From an uncultured Parvibacter sp. (GTDB taxonomy: Bacteria > Actinomycetota > Coriobacteriia > Coriobacteriales > Eggerthellaceae), in NCBI GenBank assembly GCA_910587945.1, contig CAJUNI010000062.1, positions 1-13,496 on the forward strand: a stretch of DNA of 13,496 nucleotides, read 5' to 3'. The notes below the pieces were generated by a model, which saw nothing but the letters and a program-made list of their open reading frames with translations, was not told the DNA's origin and did not search any database. The translations under genes were made by a program, and so were the position numbers. The stretch's first letter is position 1, and each line of letters opens with the position of its first letter. This document shows positions 6,167 through 12,273 of this stretch, piece after piece.

Positions 6167-6418
6167 TTAGGCAAAGCACAGGGTCTTGCCCGTGTCTACA
6201 CAGTCCTGCAAATAGAGATTGATGAGGTTTTGATAGGGGATACCCGTGCGATCAGCTTCGGCTTTGAAATAGTCGATGACATCGACATCGAGCCGTATGG
6301 TAACGGGTTTTTTCTCTTTTTTCTGGGAATGGGCTGACCGGCTTCGCGCATCTTCGCCGGTGGGTTCGACGGAAATGCGCGCGCCAGCCCTGCTGCCTTG
6401 CGGCACTCCTGCTTTCAT
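6167..6418 (-). CDS. BrnA/CopG-like ribbon-helix-helix antitoxin (orphan)
   Basis: An 83-residue basic protein whose C-terminal half, VTIRLDVDVIDYFKAEADRT followed by GIPYQNLINLYLQDCV, matches the BrnA-type antitoxin domain: a short beta strand (VTIRLD), a helix with DYFKAEA, and a second helix starting at YQNLIN, i.e. a ribbon-helix-helix fold. The first 40 residues are Arg/Ser/Gly-rich and probably disordered. The ATG at 6418-6416 is preceded by GAGG with a 6-nt spacer; the frame is open further upstream but would then run through the promoter. BrnA antitoxins normally follow a BrnT RNase toxin gene; there is no toxin-like frame upstream (6419-6660) or downstream. It may be a solitary transcriptional regulator or the remnant of a toxin-antitoxin locus. 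Confidence 0.75.
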   Translation of the reverse strand: MKAGVPQGSRAGARISVEPTGEDARSRSAHSQKKEKKPVTIRLDVDVIDYFKAEADRTGIPYQNLINLYLQDCVDTGKTLCFA

Positions 6419-6470
6419 AAGCGTCCTCGTAAGTTTTAGGTGTGTTGATGTCGCTTGAAAACGTATTGCT

Positions 6471-6492
6471 ATTATACATATCTCATACATAT
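6471..6492 (-). promoter_or_regulatory. Antitoxin promoter with tandem repeats (putative autoregulatory operator)
   Basis: On the minus strand a perfect TATAAT -10 lies at 6476-6471, about 50 nt before the antitoxin ATG; the -35 region (about 6494-6499) is a poor match. The plus-strand octamer ATACATAT occurs twice, at 6474-6481 and 6485-6492, 11 bp apart, and the first copy overlaps the -10. One-helical-turn repeats over a promoter are typical of ribbon-helix-helix operators, so autorepression is a reasonable inference. The surrounding 6465-6515 segment is unusually AT-rich for this window. Confidence 0.6.
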
Positions 6493-6520
6493 ATAAGCCA
6501 TATAAATATAAAAAGAGGCG

Positions 6521-6549
6521 AAAAAAATCCCTGCCGTGAGGCAGGGATT
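6521..6549 (-). terminator. Rho-independent terminator of the minus-strand ABC operon
   Basis: Plus-strand AATCCCTGCC (6526-6535), a GTGA loop and GGCAGGGATT (6540-6549) form a perfect 10-bp stem. On the minus strand the stem is followed by a T-run (the A-run at 6521-6527), so it stops transcripts coming from the ABC transporter genes, whose last stop codon is at 6663, leaving about 113 nt of 3' untranslated sequence. It also insulates the antitoxin promoter just beyond. Confidence 0.92.
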
Positions 6550-6662
6550 CGAATGAAGTTGTTTGGGTGAGTGAACTGCTGGGGAATCGAGCGAGGGTTG
6601 TGCCCTTAATCATGCATCTGACCAGGGGTTTTGCGACAGGAGCGCTGAGAGGTTTCTCTGCG

Positions 6663-7490
6663 CTAGTTGAGATCAACCTTGTGCTTGATGACGAAAACGG
6701 TGCCAAGGAAAGCCCCCGCTGCCACGGCTCCGTTAACCAGAAGCTGAATGACACTCGAAACTAACGCCGCCGTAGTGCCTGCGGATGCTGCACTTAAGAT
6801 AAGCACCGATATTACGGAGAAGACCAAAGACAGTGCCCAGGTAATGCCTAAGAAGAGGGCAACAGCCACAGCCAGTTTGTGGCGGCGCGCCCACCATGCA
6901 CCGAGGGCGAGGGTGAAAAAGGCCAAGGCCAGCTGATAGGCAATGGTGAACACCATCGAAAGCATGCCGAAAAAGATTGAGCCTGCATGGACTGACGTCA
7001 TCAATCCATAGGTGCCTCCCATGAGGGCGAATAGGGAGTTCACGATGTAATCCCAAGAGCCTAAATCCTCAATGGGAAGCAGCATGGTGCCATAGAGGAT
7101 GGTGGCTATCACCACAGCGGCCACCATGAGGATGCAAGCCACCAGATACTTTGCCCCTACCAGTGCGGCGGTGGAGACGGGAAGGGTGAGGGTGAGATAG
7201 CCTTCGTCGGTAAACATCGTGCGATAAAAGCGAACGATGAGATAAATGAAAAGAGCTACTACCGACGCCCAGACCAGAAAGCCCAAAAATAAAGAGAGTA
7301 GGGTGAGGGCGGTCATCGTGCCACTGGTTACTAGGGAAGAGCGATAGGATGTCGCGGACATATCCATGAATCCCCAGAGCAGTGAGAAGCTTAAGATGCC
7401 TGCAATGCCGGCAATGAGCATGATGCCCAAAATAATCAGGGTTGGTTTGGCGAGGGTCTTAAATTCGTGAGCAATGAGTTTTCCTAGCAT
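6663..7490 (-). CDS. ABC-2-type transporter permease
   Basis: A 275-residue integral membrane protein with about six hydrophobic helices: roughly residues 18-38, 65-88, 108-132, 160-190, 195-220 and 235-265. The N-terminus MLGKLIAHEFK (an amphipathic interface helix) and the motif RFYRTMFTDEGYLTLTLPV after the second helix are typical of ABC-2-like permeases found next to YtrB/GntR-type ATPases in Firmicutes and Actinobacteria. The ATG (7490-7488) has a strong GGAAGGAG 5 nt upstream, located inside the ATPase gene; the genes overlap by 7 bp (ATGCTAG), so translation is likely coupled. One permease with one ATPase suggests a homodimeric permease. The substrate cannot be told from sequence; peptide, antimicrobial or lipid export are possible. 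Confidence 0.85.
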   Translation of the reverse strand: MLGKLIAHEFKTLAKPTLIILGIMLIAGIAGILSFSLLWGFMDMSATSYRSSLVTSGTMTALTLLSLFLGFLVWASVVALFIYLIVRFYRTMFTDEGYLTLTLPVSTAALVGAKYLVACILMVAAVVIATILYGTMLLPIEDLGSWDYIVNSLFALMGGTYGLMTSVHAGSIFFGMLSMVFTIAYQLALAFFTLALGAWWARRHKLAVAVALFLGITWALSLVFSVISVLILSAASAGTTAALVSSVIQLLVNGAVAAGAFLGTVFVIKHKVDLN

Positions 7491-8395
7491 TGGAACTCCT
7501 TCCGGAAAAAGGAGTCGAGACTGGTGCCCAGGGTCTCGGTGACATAGCCTACCGGGGCGTGAAGGGTCATAGACCCATAGCGCAGGAGGATGAAGTCGTC
7601 GAGGATCGACTCAATATCTTGGACAAGATGGGTGGAGAGCAAGATAGAGGAGTGGGGACGATAGGTCTTGATGATGGTTTGCAGGATGAAGTCCCGCGCA
7701 GCCGGATCAACGCCACCAATGGGCTCATCGAGGAGATACAACGCAGCATGGCGCGCCATCACGAGCACCAACTGTACTTTCTCGAGAGTGCCTTTTGAGA
7801 GGCTTGAGGCAAAGGCCTGGGGGCTCACGCCTAAATGGGCAAGCATCTCGTAGGCCATAGGAGCGTCGAAATCCTGATAGAAGTCGGAGAACAGAGAGAC
7901 CATTTCTGACACTCGGCGAGAGCGGGGGAAATAGGGTCGTTCGGGAAGATAGGACACGAGGGATTTGCTTGCAGCCCCTACCTCTAAACCAGCTACTCGG
8001 AGGGTACCGGAGCTGGGATGAGCAACGCCTGCAATAAGCTTAAGCAGCGTAGTTTTACCGGAACCATTGGGTCCTAACAGGCCCACGATGCGACCCTGGG
8101 GAATGGTGCAGGTGAAACGATCGAGGGCCCGCGTTGACCCATAGGTTTTTGTGAGATCCTGACAACTTAGAAGGGGTGCCAGCGGGACGGATGCTCCGGG
8201 CATTGCGCCAGGTATAACTCCCGGTGCGGGAATGGCTGTGGCCCCAGGCACCCCGCTTGGTATCGGCGTAGCCCCAGCCATAGGGATTGGTGCGCTTGCT
8301 GACTCTGGAGTGGCCGCTATTGCCGGCATCGTCGGCGCCGGCGTCGTGCCGGGTGTGAGGGAAGAAGGCGGTGCTTCAAAAGGAGCAGAGTCCAT
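7484..8395 (-). CDS. ABC transporter ATP-binding protein with Pro/Ala-rich N-terminal extension
   Basis: A 303-residue ATPase partner of the overlapping permease. ABC domain from about residue 76: Walker A GPNGSGKT (108-115), LPERPYF in the Q-loop position (150-156), signature LSKGT (199-203, the variant common in the YtrB-like group instead of LSGGQ), Walker B LYLLDEP (219-225) and the switch His256. Residues 1-75 are an unusual Pro/Ala/Gly/Met-rich extension with PGA and IP repeats and no known domain. The ATG at 8395-8393 has AAAGGA with a 7-nt spacer; the internal ATG at 8203 (MPGASVPLAPLLSCQDL), which would remove the extension, has no well-placed ribosome site. The gene lies 76 bp after the glycosylase-epimerase fusion gene with no clear promoter between (only a 10-bp palindrome AAGGTACCTT at 8421-8430), so the three genes probably form one operon. 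Confidence 0.9.
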   Translation of the reverse strand: MDSAPFEAPPSSLTPGTTPAPTMPAIAATPESASAPIPMAGATPIPSGVPGATAIPAPGVIPGAMPGASVPLAPLLSCQDLTKTYGSTRALDRFTCTIPQGRIVGLLGPNGSGKTTLLKLIAGVAHPSSGTLRVAGLEVGAASKSLVSYLPERPYFPRSRRVSEMVSLFSDFYQDFDAPMAYEMLAHLGVSPQAFASSLSKGTLEKVQLVLVMARHAALYLLDEPIGGVDPAARDFILQTIIKTYRPHSSILLSTHLVQDIESILDDFILLRYGSMTLHAPVGYVTETLGTSLDSFFRKEFQC

Positions 8396-8471
8396 AGAAG
8401 ATTCCTTTCGTTGGCTATGAAGGTACCTTAGCGCTCTCGGGCTTGCCAGGGGAGATGCGAAGTGGCTTCTC

Positions 8472-10001
8472 TTAGGGCTGAGGTGGTGTTTGCTCTTTTG
8501 TCGGCGCGGCGGCAATCCCAGAGGACGGCCCTTCCTCACCCGTAAGAAGGGGCTCCAGATAGGCCAAGGGCTCTACAAAGAGATTGCCTACAAAGGGCAG
8601 GGCTTCTTCTGTCAGTAACCCAGGTTTTGCCACCAGCATGGTGGCAGTGGCGGTAGCGCAGATGGTGGTTGCGGCAGCACTGCCCGTTTGGGCGGAAAGT
8701 CCGCTCGGTACATCAATAGCAAGCACAAAGGAGCCGCGGGCGTGTTGGCGATTGACTGCCTCAATCCACTCATCGAGGGGGTTGCGCACCTCAGTTCCCG
8801 TAAAGCCAGTACCCAGCAGGCCGTCAATGACGCCATCACTTTTTGCTAAGAGCTCTTTTAGGCGATCGAGGGACGGATTGATCTCGACCGTAACCCCGGC
8901 TTCCTCTAAAACGGGCGCCAGGCCTAGAGCGGTTTCACGCGCTGGTTCTGCATGTAAATCCTCAGGAGCTTTGAGACTAACAAGGATGACGTGGTGACCG
9001 AGGGCAGCCAGATCGCGGGCAGCCACCCAGCCATCTCCGCCGTTGTTGCCGCTTCCACAAAGAATGGTCAGGGTGCCTCGTCGAGCGCAATCATCCAGAT
9101 CTAGGGCTTCTCGCGTGGCTTCTTCCCAGCATACCTGGGTGCTGCCGGCGTGCTCCACGCGCTGACGCCAAAGCTCATGGGCTCGATGGGCCACGCTGCA
9201 CCCTGCGCGCTCCATAAGCTCTGCTAAGGGGGTGCCCGCCGCCGCAATGCGCTGTTCGAGTGCTACCACCTCATCAACATTCAGGACGGGCAGGGTCGGG
9301 GGAGTGAGGTAGGGCAGTATCGCTCGATAGGCGCTCACCAATGCGGGAAGACGACAAGCGGCGTTAGCGGCACTGGTGGAGGGAAGCTTGATGGCAGGGA
9401 TTCCGGTTTCTTCGGCGCAGAACTTGTTGTAAAGCTCGGTGGCTTTAGCGCCGGTGCAAAAGACGGCTCTAATAGGGGCCGTAGCTAAGATCGAAGAAAA
9501 GTCGTTGGGTACCGCATCGCTAATACTTGCATCACTAGCTCCATGGATAGTGCACGAAGCCAATACGTCCCAAAGGGCAATGTGGTGGCGCAGAAGCTGA
9601 TCGGTGCGCTGCTCGTTGGTTTGGGCCACAGGCTCGTCAAAGAGCGCGGCTAAGACCCGCCAAAAGCGATTCTGGGGGTGACCGTAGTAGAAGCCGACTT
9701 CTCGTGAGACCGGGGAAGGCATGGTGCCCAAAATAAGGATCTCTGAGTGCTGGTCATAAATGGGATCCAGGGGATGTTGCACGGTTTCGAGGGCGCCTTG
9801 AGCTTTGGCCTCTTCGGCCAAGCGCTCCCGTTGGGCCTGCTCATCGGCCGCCACCAATGCTTCTAGGGATTTCTCCACTTCTGAAGGGATGCCAAAGAGG
9901 GTCCGTTGGCTGGTAAACGGCTTTGGTTCTCGCCCGTTGGACTCGGCGGTGAGGATGTCCATCATTTGCTTCCAGCGACGCTCATCTTCGCGATAATTCA
10001 T
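8472..10001 (-). CDS. Fusion: hypoxanthine/uracil-DNA glycosylase (family 6-like) + NAD(P)HX epimerase (YjeF_N)
   Basis: An uninterrupted 509-residue protein with two unrelated enzyme domains. Residues 1-80 are charged with a likely coiled coil (43-70). Residues 81-232 resemble the DNA-deoxyinosine glycosylases of the uracil-DNA glycosylase superfamily: motif 1 ILGTMPSP (90-97), FYYGHPQNRFWRVL (104-117) with Asn111 as the likely catalytic residue, and motif 2 LPSTSAAN (206-213). These remove hypoxanthine or uracil left by deamination. Residues 240-482 are an NAD(P)H-hydrate epimerase domain (NnrE/YjeF_N), which converts R-NADHX/NADPHX to the S form for repair: GSGNNGGDG (316-324), DGLLGTGFTG (393-402) and IDVPSG (429-434) with the catalytic Asp430. 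The ADP/ATP-dependent dehydratase domain is missing. No methionine lies between the domains except inside the epimerase. The ATG at 10001 has AAAGGAG 4 nt upstream. It is probably first in an operon with the ABC genes. Confidence 0.88.
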   Translation of the reverse strand: MNYREDERRWKQMMDILTAESNGREPKPFTSQRTLFGIPSEVEKSLEALVAADEQAQRERLAEEAKAQGALETVQHPLDPIYDQHSEILILGTMPSPVSREVGFYYGHPQNRFWRVLAALFDEPVAQTNEQRTDQLLRHHIALWDVLASCTIHGASDASISDAVPNDFSSILATAPIRAVFCTGAKATELYNKFCAEETGIPAIKLPSTSAANAACRLPALVSAYRAILPYLTPPTLPVLNVDEVVALEQRIAAAGTPLAELMERAGCSVAHRAHELWRQRVEHAGSTQVCWEEATREALDLDDCARRGTLTILCGSGNNGGDGWVAARDLAALGHHVILVSLKAPEDLHAEPARETALGLAPVLEEAGVTVEINPSLDRLKELLAKSDGVIDGLLGTGFTGTEVRNPLDEWIEAVNRQHARGSFVLAIDVPSGLSAQTGSAAATTICATATATMLVAKPGLLTEEALPFVGNLFVEPLAYLEPLLTGEEGPSSGIAAAPTKEQTPPQP

Positions 10002-10058
10002 AGGGCTCCTTTAAGTCGGTAGGCCTTCTATTATGGGGCTCTTGGCTGCGGTGTACCG

Positions 10059-10087
10059 TTTATGGCCGTCGAGTTTCATGAGGTCAA
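10059..10087 (-). promoter_or_regulatory. Putative promoter of the fusion-ABC operon
   Basis: On the minus strand TTGACC (10087-10082) and CATAAA (10064-10059) are separated by 17 bp, a good -35 and a moderate -10 match. The predicted start near 10052 would leave a leader of about 50 nt before the ATG at 10001. It lies in the 128-bp divergent region shared with the exporter gene. A second -10-like CATAAT at about 10035-10030 has a poorer -35. Confidence 0.5.
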
Positions 10088-10117
10088 CATCTACGGGTGA
10101 ACCCCGCTAAGGCGCAG

Positions 10118-10123
10118 TAGAAT
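10118..10123 (+). promoter_or_regulatory. -10 element positioned for a leaderless transcript
   Basis: TAGAAT (one mismatch to TATAAT) ends 6 bp before the exporter ATG at 10130, so the expected start of transcription falls on the ATG itself. No Shine-Dalgarno is seen in 10105-10129 in a useful position, which fits leaderless translation. The -35 (around 10095-10100) is weak. Inference only. Confidence 0.4.
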
Positions 10124-10129
10124 CCTGGT

Positions 10130-11272
10130 ATGGACGAATTCTTACATATCGCAGAACACGTGTTGGAGCACTCGGTTGCAGACACGCTCTATTTGATCCC
10201 CTTCCTTTTGGTGACCTATCTGGCCATGGAATGGCTCGAGCATAAGACGGGCAACAAAACCCAAGAGGCCATCCGTCGAGCAGGGGCAGCTGGACCTTTG
10301 GTGGGCTCGTTGTTAGGAGCCGTGCCTCAATGTGGCTTCTCAGCTATGGCGGCTACCTTGTATGCGGGCCGCGTTATCACGCTAGGTACGCTCTTTGCGG
10401 TGTTGTTATCCACCTCTGATGAAATGCTCCCCATCTTTTTGGCGGAAGCGGTTCCCCTGCAGACCATCGCCTCTATTTTGGGTGCGAAGATCATCATTGG
10501 CATGATCATGGGTTTTGTGGTGGATGCGCTGCTGCGGGTTGCTCGTCGGGAGCACACCGAACTCAAGATTCATGAGCTCTGCGAACACGACCACTGCGGC
10601 TGTCACGAAGATTGCGAAACCTGCGAGCAGCATCCGTCTTTGGTCTACGAGCATCATGATGCGGTACGTCAATGTCAAAGCGAAGCCTGCATTCACGGCC
10701 ATCATCACCATGGAGCTCCGGTCGCTGGTCCTACTGACCCGTCGCTTACTACCGCTGAGGTAAAGGCTGCCGTGCAGCAAGAGGTTGCCGCCACCGATGC
10801 GGCGGACTTAGCGGAAGCCACTGAGGAGCATGCTCACGGATGCTGCGGTCATGATCACGGCCACGAGGTGGGTTGGAAGGGCATCTGGAAGAGCGCCCTT
10901 ATTCATACGGTCCAAGTAACGCTGTTCGTCTTCCTCATTACTATAGTCTTGAACGGAATCCTTGAGGTGGTTGGCGAAGACACCCTGGGCGATTTCTTGG
11001 GCGCGAATCCCACGCTGTCGGTCTTAGCCAGTGCGCTCGTGGGCTTGATTCCTAATTGCGCTGCCAGCGTCGTTATTGCTCAGCTCTATGTGGAGGGCGT
11101 GCTTGGTGCGGGAGCCATGCTTGCTGGTTTGTTGGTGTCTGCTGGTGTGGGGCTGCTGGTCTTGGCTCGCGCCAATCGCCATTGGAAGCAAAATGTAGCC
11201 ATCATTGTGGCCTTGTATGCTATCGGTGTTTTCTGGGGCTTAGCCACCAATCTGGTAGGCATCACGTTCTAA
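10130..11272 (+). CDS. Putative 10-TM heavy-metal exporter (ArsP_2/DUF2899-like) with Cys/His-rich loop
   Basis: A 380-residue polytopic membrane protein of the 'putative 10TM heavy-metal exporter' family, sometimes annotated as a manganese transporter or arsenic efflux protein. Two half-molecules carry matching motifs inside membrane helices: VPQCGFS at 65-71 and IPNCAAS at 307-313, each a Pro-polar-Cys that probably lines the transport path. Between them lies a hydrophilic loop (about 142-248) with nine Cys and 17 His between residues 148 and 245, including CEHDHCGCH, CETC, HGHHHH and HAHGCCGHDHGH, a strong metal-binding signature, and an acidic/Ala stretch (203-233). The family's true substrate is not firmly established; the loop suggests a soft or transition metal. 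The gene is monocistronic: divergent from the fusion operon, with a 398-bp gap after it. No metal-responsive regulator is adjacent. The ATG at 10130 lacks a good Shine-Dalgarno. Confidence 0.82.
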   Translation: MDEFLHIAEHVLEHSVADTLYLIPFLLVTYLAMEWLEHKTGNKTQEAIRRAGAAGPLVGSLLGAVPQCGFSAMAATLYAGRVITLGTLFAVLLSTSDEMLPIFLAEAVPLQTIASILGAKIIIGMIMGFVVDALLRVARREHTELKIHELCEHDHCGCHEDCETCEQHPSLVYEHHDAVRQCQSEACIHGHHHHGAPVAGPTDPSLTTAEVKAAVQQEVAATDAADLAEATEEHAHGCCGHDHGHEVGWKGIWKSALIHTVQVTLFVFLITIVLNGILEVVGEDTLGDFLGANPTLSVLASALVGLIPNCAASVVIAQLYVEGVLGAGAMLAGLLVSAGVGLLVLARANRHWKQNVAIIVALYAIGVFWGLATNLVGITF

Positions 11273-11432
11273 GGTGCGCCTTGAGAGTTTGGAGCCGTTG
11301 GTCTCCTGAGTCCTGCCATTACGTCTACGCTTAGGCCTTTGCTGAGTGCGAAAGACAGCGACTCGTCTCTTTTGCGCAGATATCGAGCGGCTTCATGCGT
11401 AGTTCTTTTCGAAATGACCTCTGACTTCCTTG

Positions 11433-11461
11433 TTGGAATAGGCTCCGGGAGTCCCTATAGG
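11433..11461 (+). promoter_or_regulatory. Putative promoter of the HD-hydrolase transcription unit
   Basis: TTGGAA (11433-11438) and TATAGG (11456-11461) are separated by exactly 17 bp. The -10 sits in a palindrome CCCTATAGGG (11453-11462), and a second -10-like TATAGT follows at 11463-11468. Transcription would start about 11468-11475, leaving a leader of about 200 nt before the ATG at 11671. Confidence 0.5.
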
Positions 11462-11491
11462 GTATAGTGACCCCAGAATTATTGAGGAACT

Positions 11492-11651
11492 GGGTGCAGC
11501 GCTAGCGTGGGGTAAAAATGCCTCTCGGATGGGGAAAGCTGCAGGTGGGGTAGTGATAACGTCCGCAGAGCGGGCAGCGAACAAACCCTCTATCCCGTGG
11601 ACGAAGCCGCCGCACGGGGGCATATCATTCGCACTCACGGCTCGCGCACCC
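11492..11651 (+). ncRNA. Candidate structured 5' leader RNA upstream of the HD-domain gene
   Basis: Serial complementary segments fold this stretch into a long interrupted rod. GGGTGC-a-GCG (11492-11501) pairs with CGCGCACCC (11643-11651); ATGCCTC (11518-11524) with GGGGCAT (11617-11623); GGGGTAG (11547-11553) with CTATCCC (11590-11596, one G-U); and a tip hairpin GTCCGC/GCGGGC (11561-11566 with 11570-11575). A competing CCCGTG/CACGGG hairpin (11594-11599 with 11613-11618) and TGCAGC/GCTGCA (11495-11500 with 11539-11544) give a possible alternative state. The distal strand of the outer stem ends about 10 nt before the GAAAGGGGAG ribosome site of the next gene. It could be a riboswitch or a 6S-like rod; I recognise no known consensus. 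Pairings are read by eye without an energy calculation. Confidence 0.4.
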
Positions 11652-11670
11652 AAGAGGGAAAGGGGAGTCT

Positions 11671-12273
11671 ATGGCGACACTTTCTGCAGGCATAAGTCGC
11701 GACGACGCATTCGCGCTGTTGCAAGAACACAACAAGGAAGAATTCCATATTGAGCATGGGGAAACCGTGGAGCAAACCATGCGTTATTTCGCCCGAGAGT
11801 TTGATCCGGAAAATGAAGAGTTCTGGGGCATTGTGGGGCTCCTTCATGATCTTGATTGGGAAGAGCATGACGATGAGCCTGAGTTGCACACCATCTACGC
11901 AGCTCCGCTGATTGAGGCGGCGGGAGGCACCCCGGAATTGATTCGGGCTATCCAGTCTCACACCTCCGACTTTAACCCTGAGCTACCCAAGCCTGAGTTG
12001 CAGATGGAGAAGGTTCTCTTTGCGACCGAAGAGCTCACGGGTCTTATTGGGGCAGCCATTGTGATGCGTCCCTCAAAGTCGGTTATGGACTTTGAAGTGA
12101 AGTCGCTCAAGAAAAAGTTCAAGGATAAGCGGTTTGCTGCCGGGGTGGATCGCGAGGTTATTCGCAGCGGTGCCGAAATGCTTGGTTGGGAGCTGGACGA
12201 CCTCTTTGCGCGCACCATTGAGGCCATGCAGTCGTTCGCGCCGGACAGGGATACGTTCCAACCTGCCGATTAG
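11671..12273 (+). CDS. HD-domain metal-dependent phosphohydrolase (predicted)
   Basis: A 200-residue soluble protein of the HD superfamily. Candidate metal ligands: His29 (in HIEHGETVEQTMRYFA), the eponymous His59-Asp60 in GLLHDLDWE, His73 and His97 (IQSHTSD). The C-terminal half, with EELTGLIGAAIVMRP, KSVMDFEVKSLKKKFKDKRF and GAEMLGWELDDLF, is a strongly conserved block of a small HD hydrolase family that I recall as widespread in anaerobic gut bacteria; its substrate is not known to me. The ATG at 11671 is preceded by GAAAGGGGAG, a strong ribosome site. It is preceded by a long foldable leader and appears monocistronic. Its stop TAG (12271-12273) overlaps by four bases with the stop of the convergent MFS gene, with no terminator between. 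Confidence 0.85.
   Translation: MATLSAGISRDDAFALLQEHNKEEFHIEHGETVEQTMRYFAREFDPENEEFWGIVGLLHDLDWEEHDDEPELHTIYAAPLIEAAGGTPELIRAIQSHTSDFNPELPKPELQMEKVLFATEELTGLIGAAIVMRPSKSVMDFEVKSLKKKFKDKRFAAGVDREVIRSGAEMLGWELDDLFARTIEAMQSFAPDRDTFQPAD

Larger units (their letters stand above)
11273..11670 (+). other. 398-bp non-coding region between exporter and HD-hydrolase genes
   Basis: No gene with recognisable features is present on either strand. The left part (11273-11430) contains an imperfect hairpin at about 11347-11378 (TGCGAAAGA with TCTTTTGCGCA) that may help end the exporter transcript, but no textbook terminator. The right part holds a promoter (11433-11461) and the structured leader (11492-11651), both listed separately. 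I found no tRNA, RNase P, tmRNA, SRP or CRISPR hallmark here. Confidence 0.7.

Noticed and set aside
6533..6556. Minus-strand TTCGAATCCCTGCC, resembling the T-loop and 3' end of a tRNA (or an attachment-site remnant)
   Set aside because: The T-stem does not pair, no anticodon or D arm is present upstream, no integrase is nearby, and the sequence is fully explained as the terminator stem of the ABC operon.
11470..11660. Known RNA classes (RNase P, tmRNA, SRP RNA, cobalamin, TPP, FMN, SAM, c-di-GMP, c-di-AMP, manganese or fluoride riboswitches) for the structured leader
   Set aside because: I looked for the conserved boxes of each as I remember them and found none in place; a covariance-model search would be decisive.
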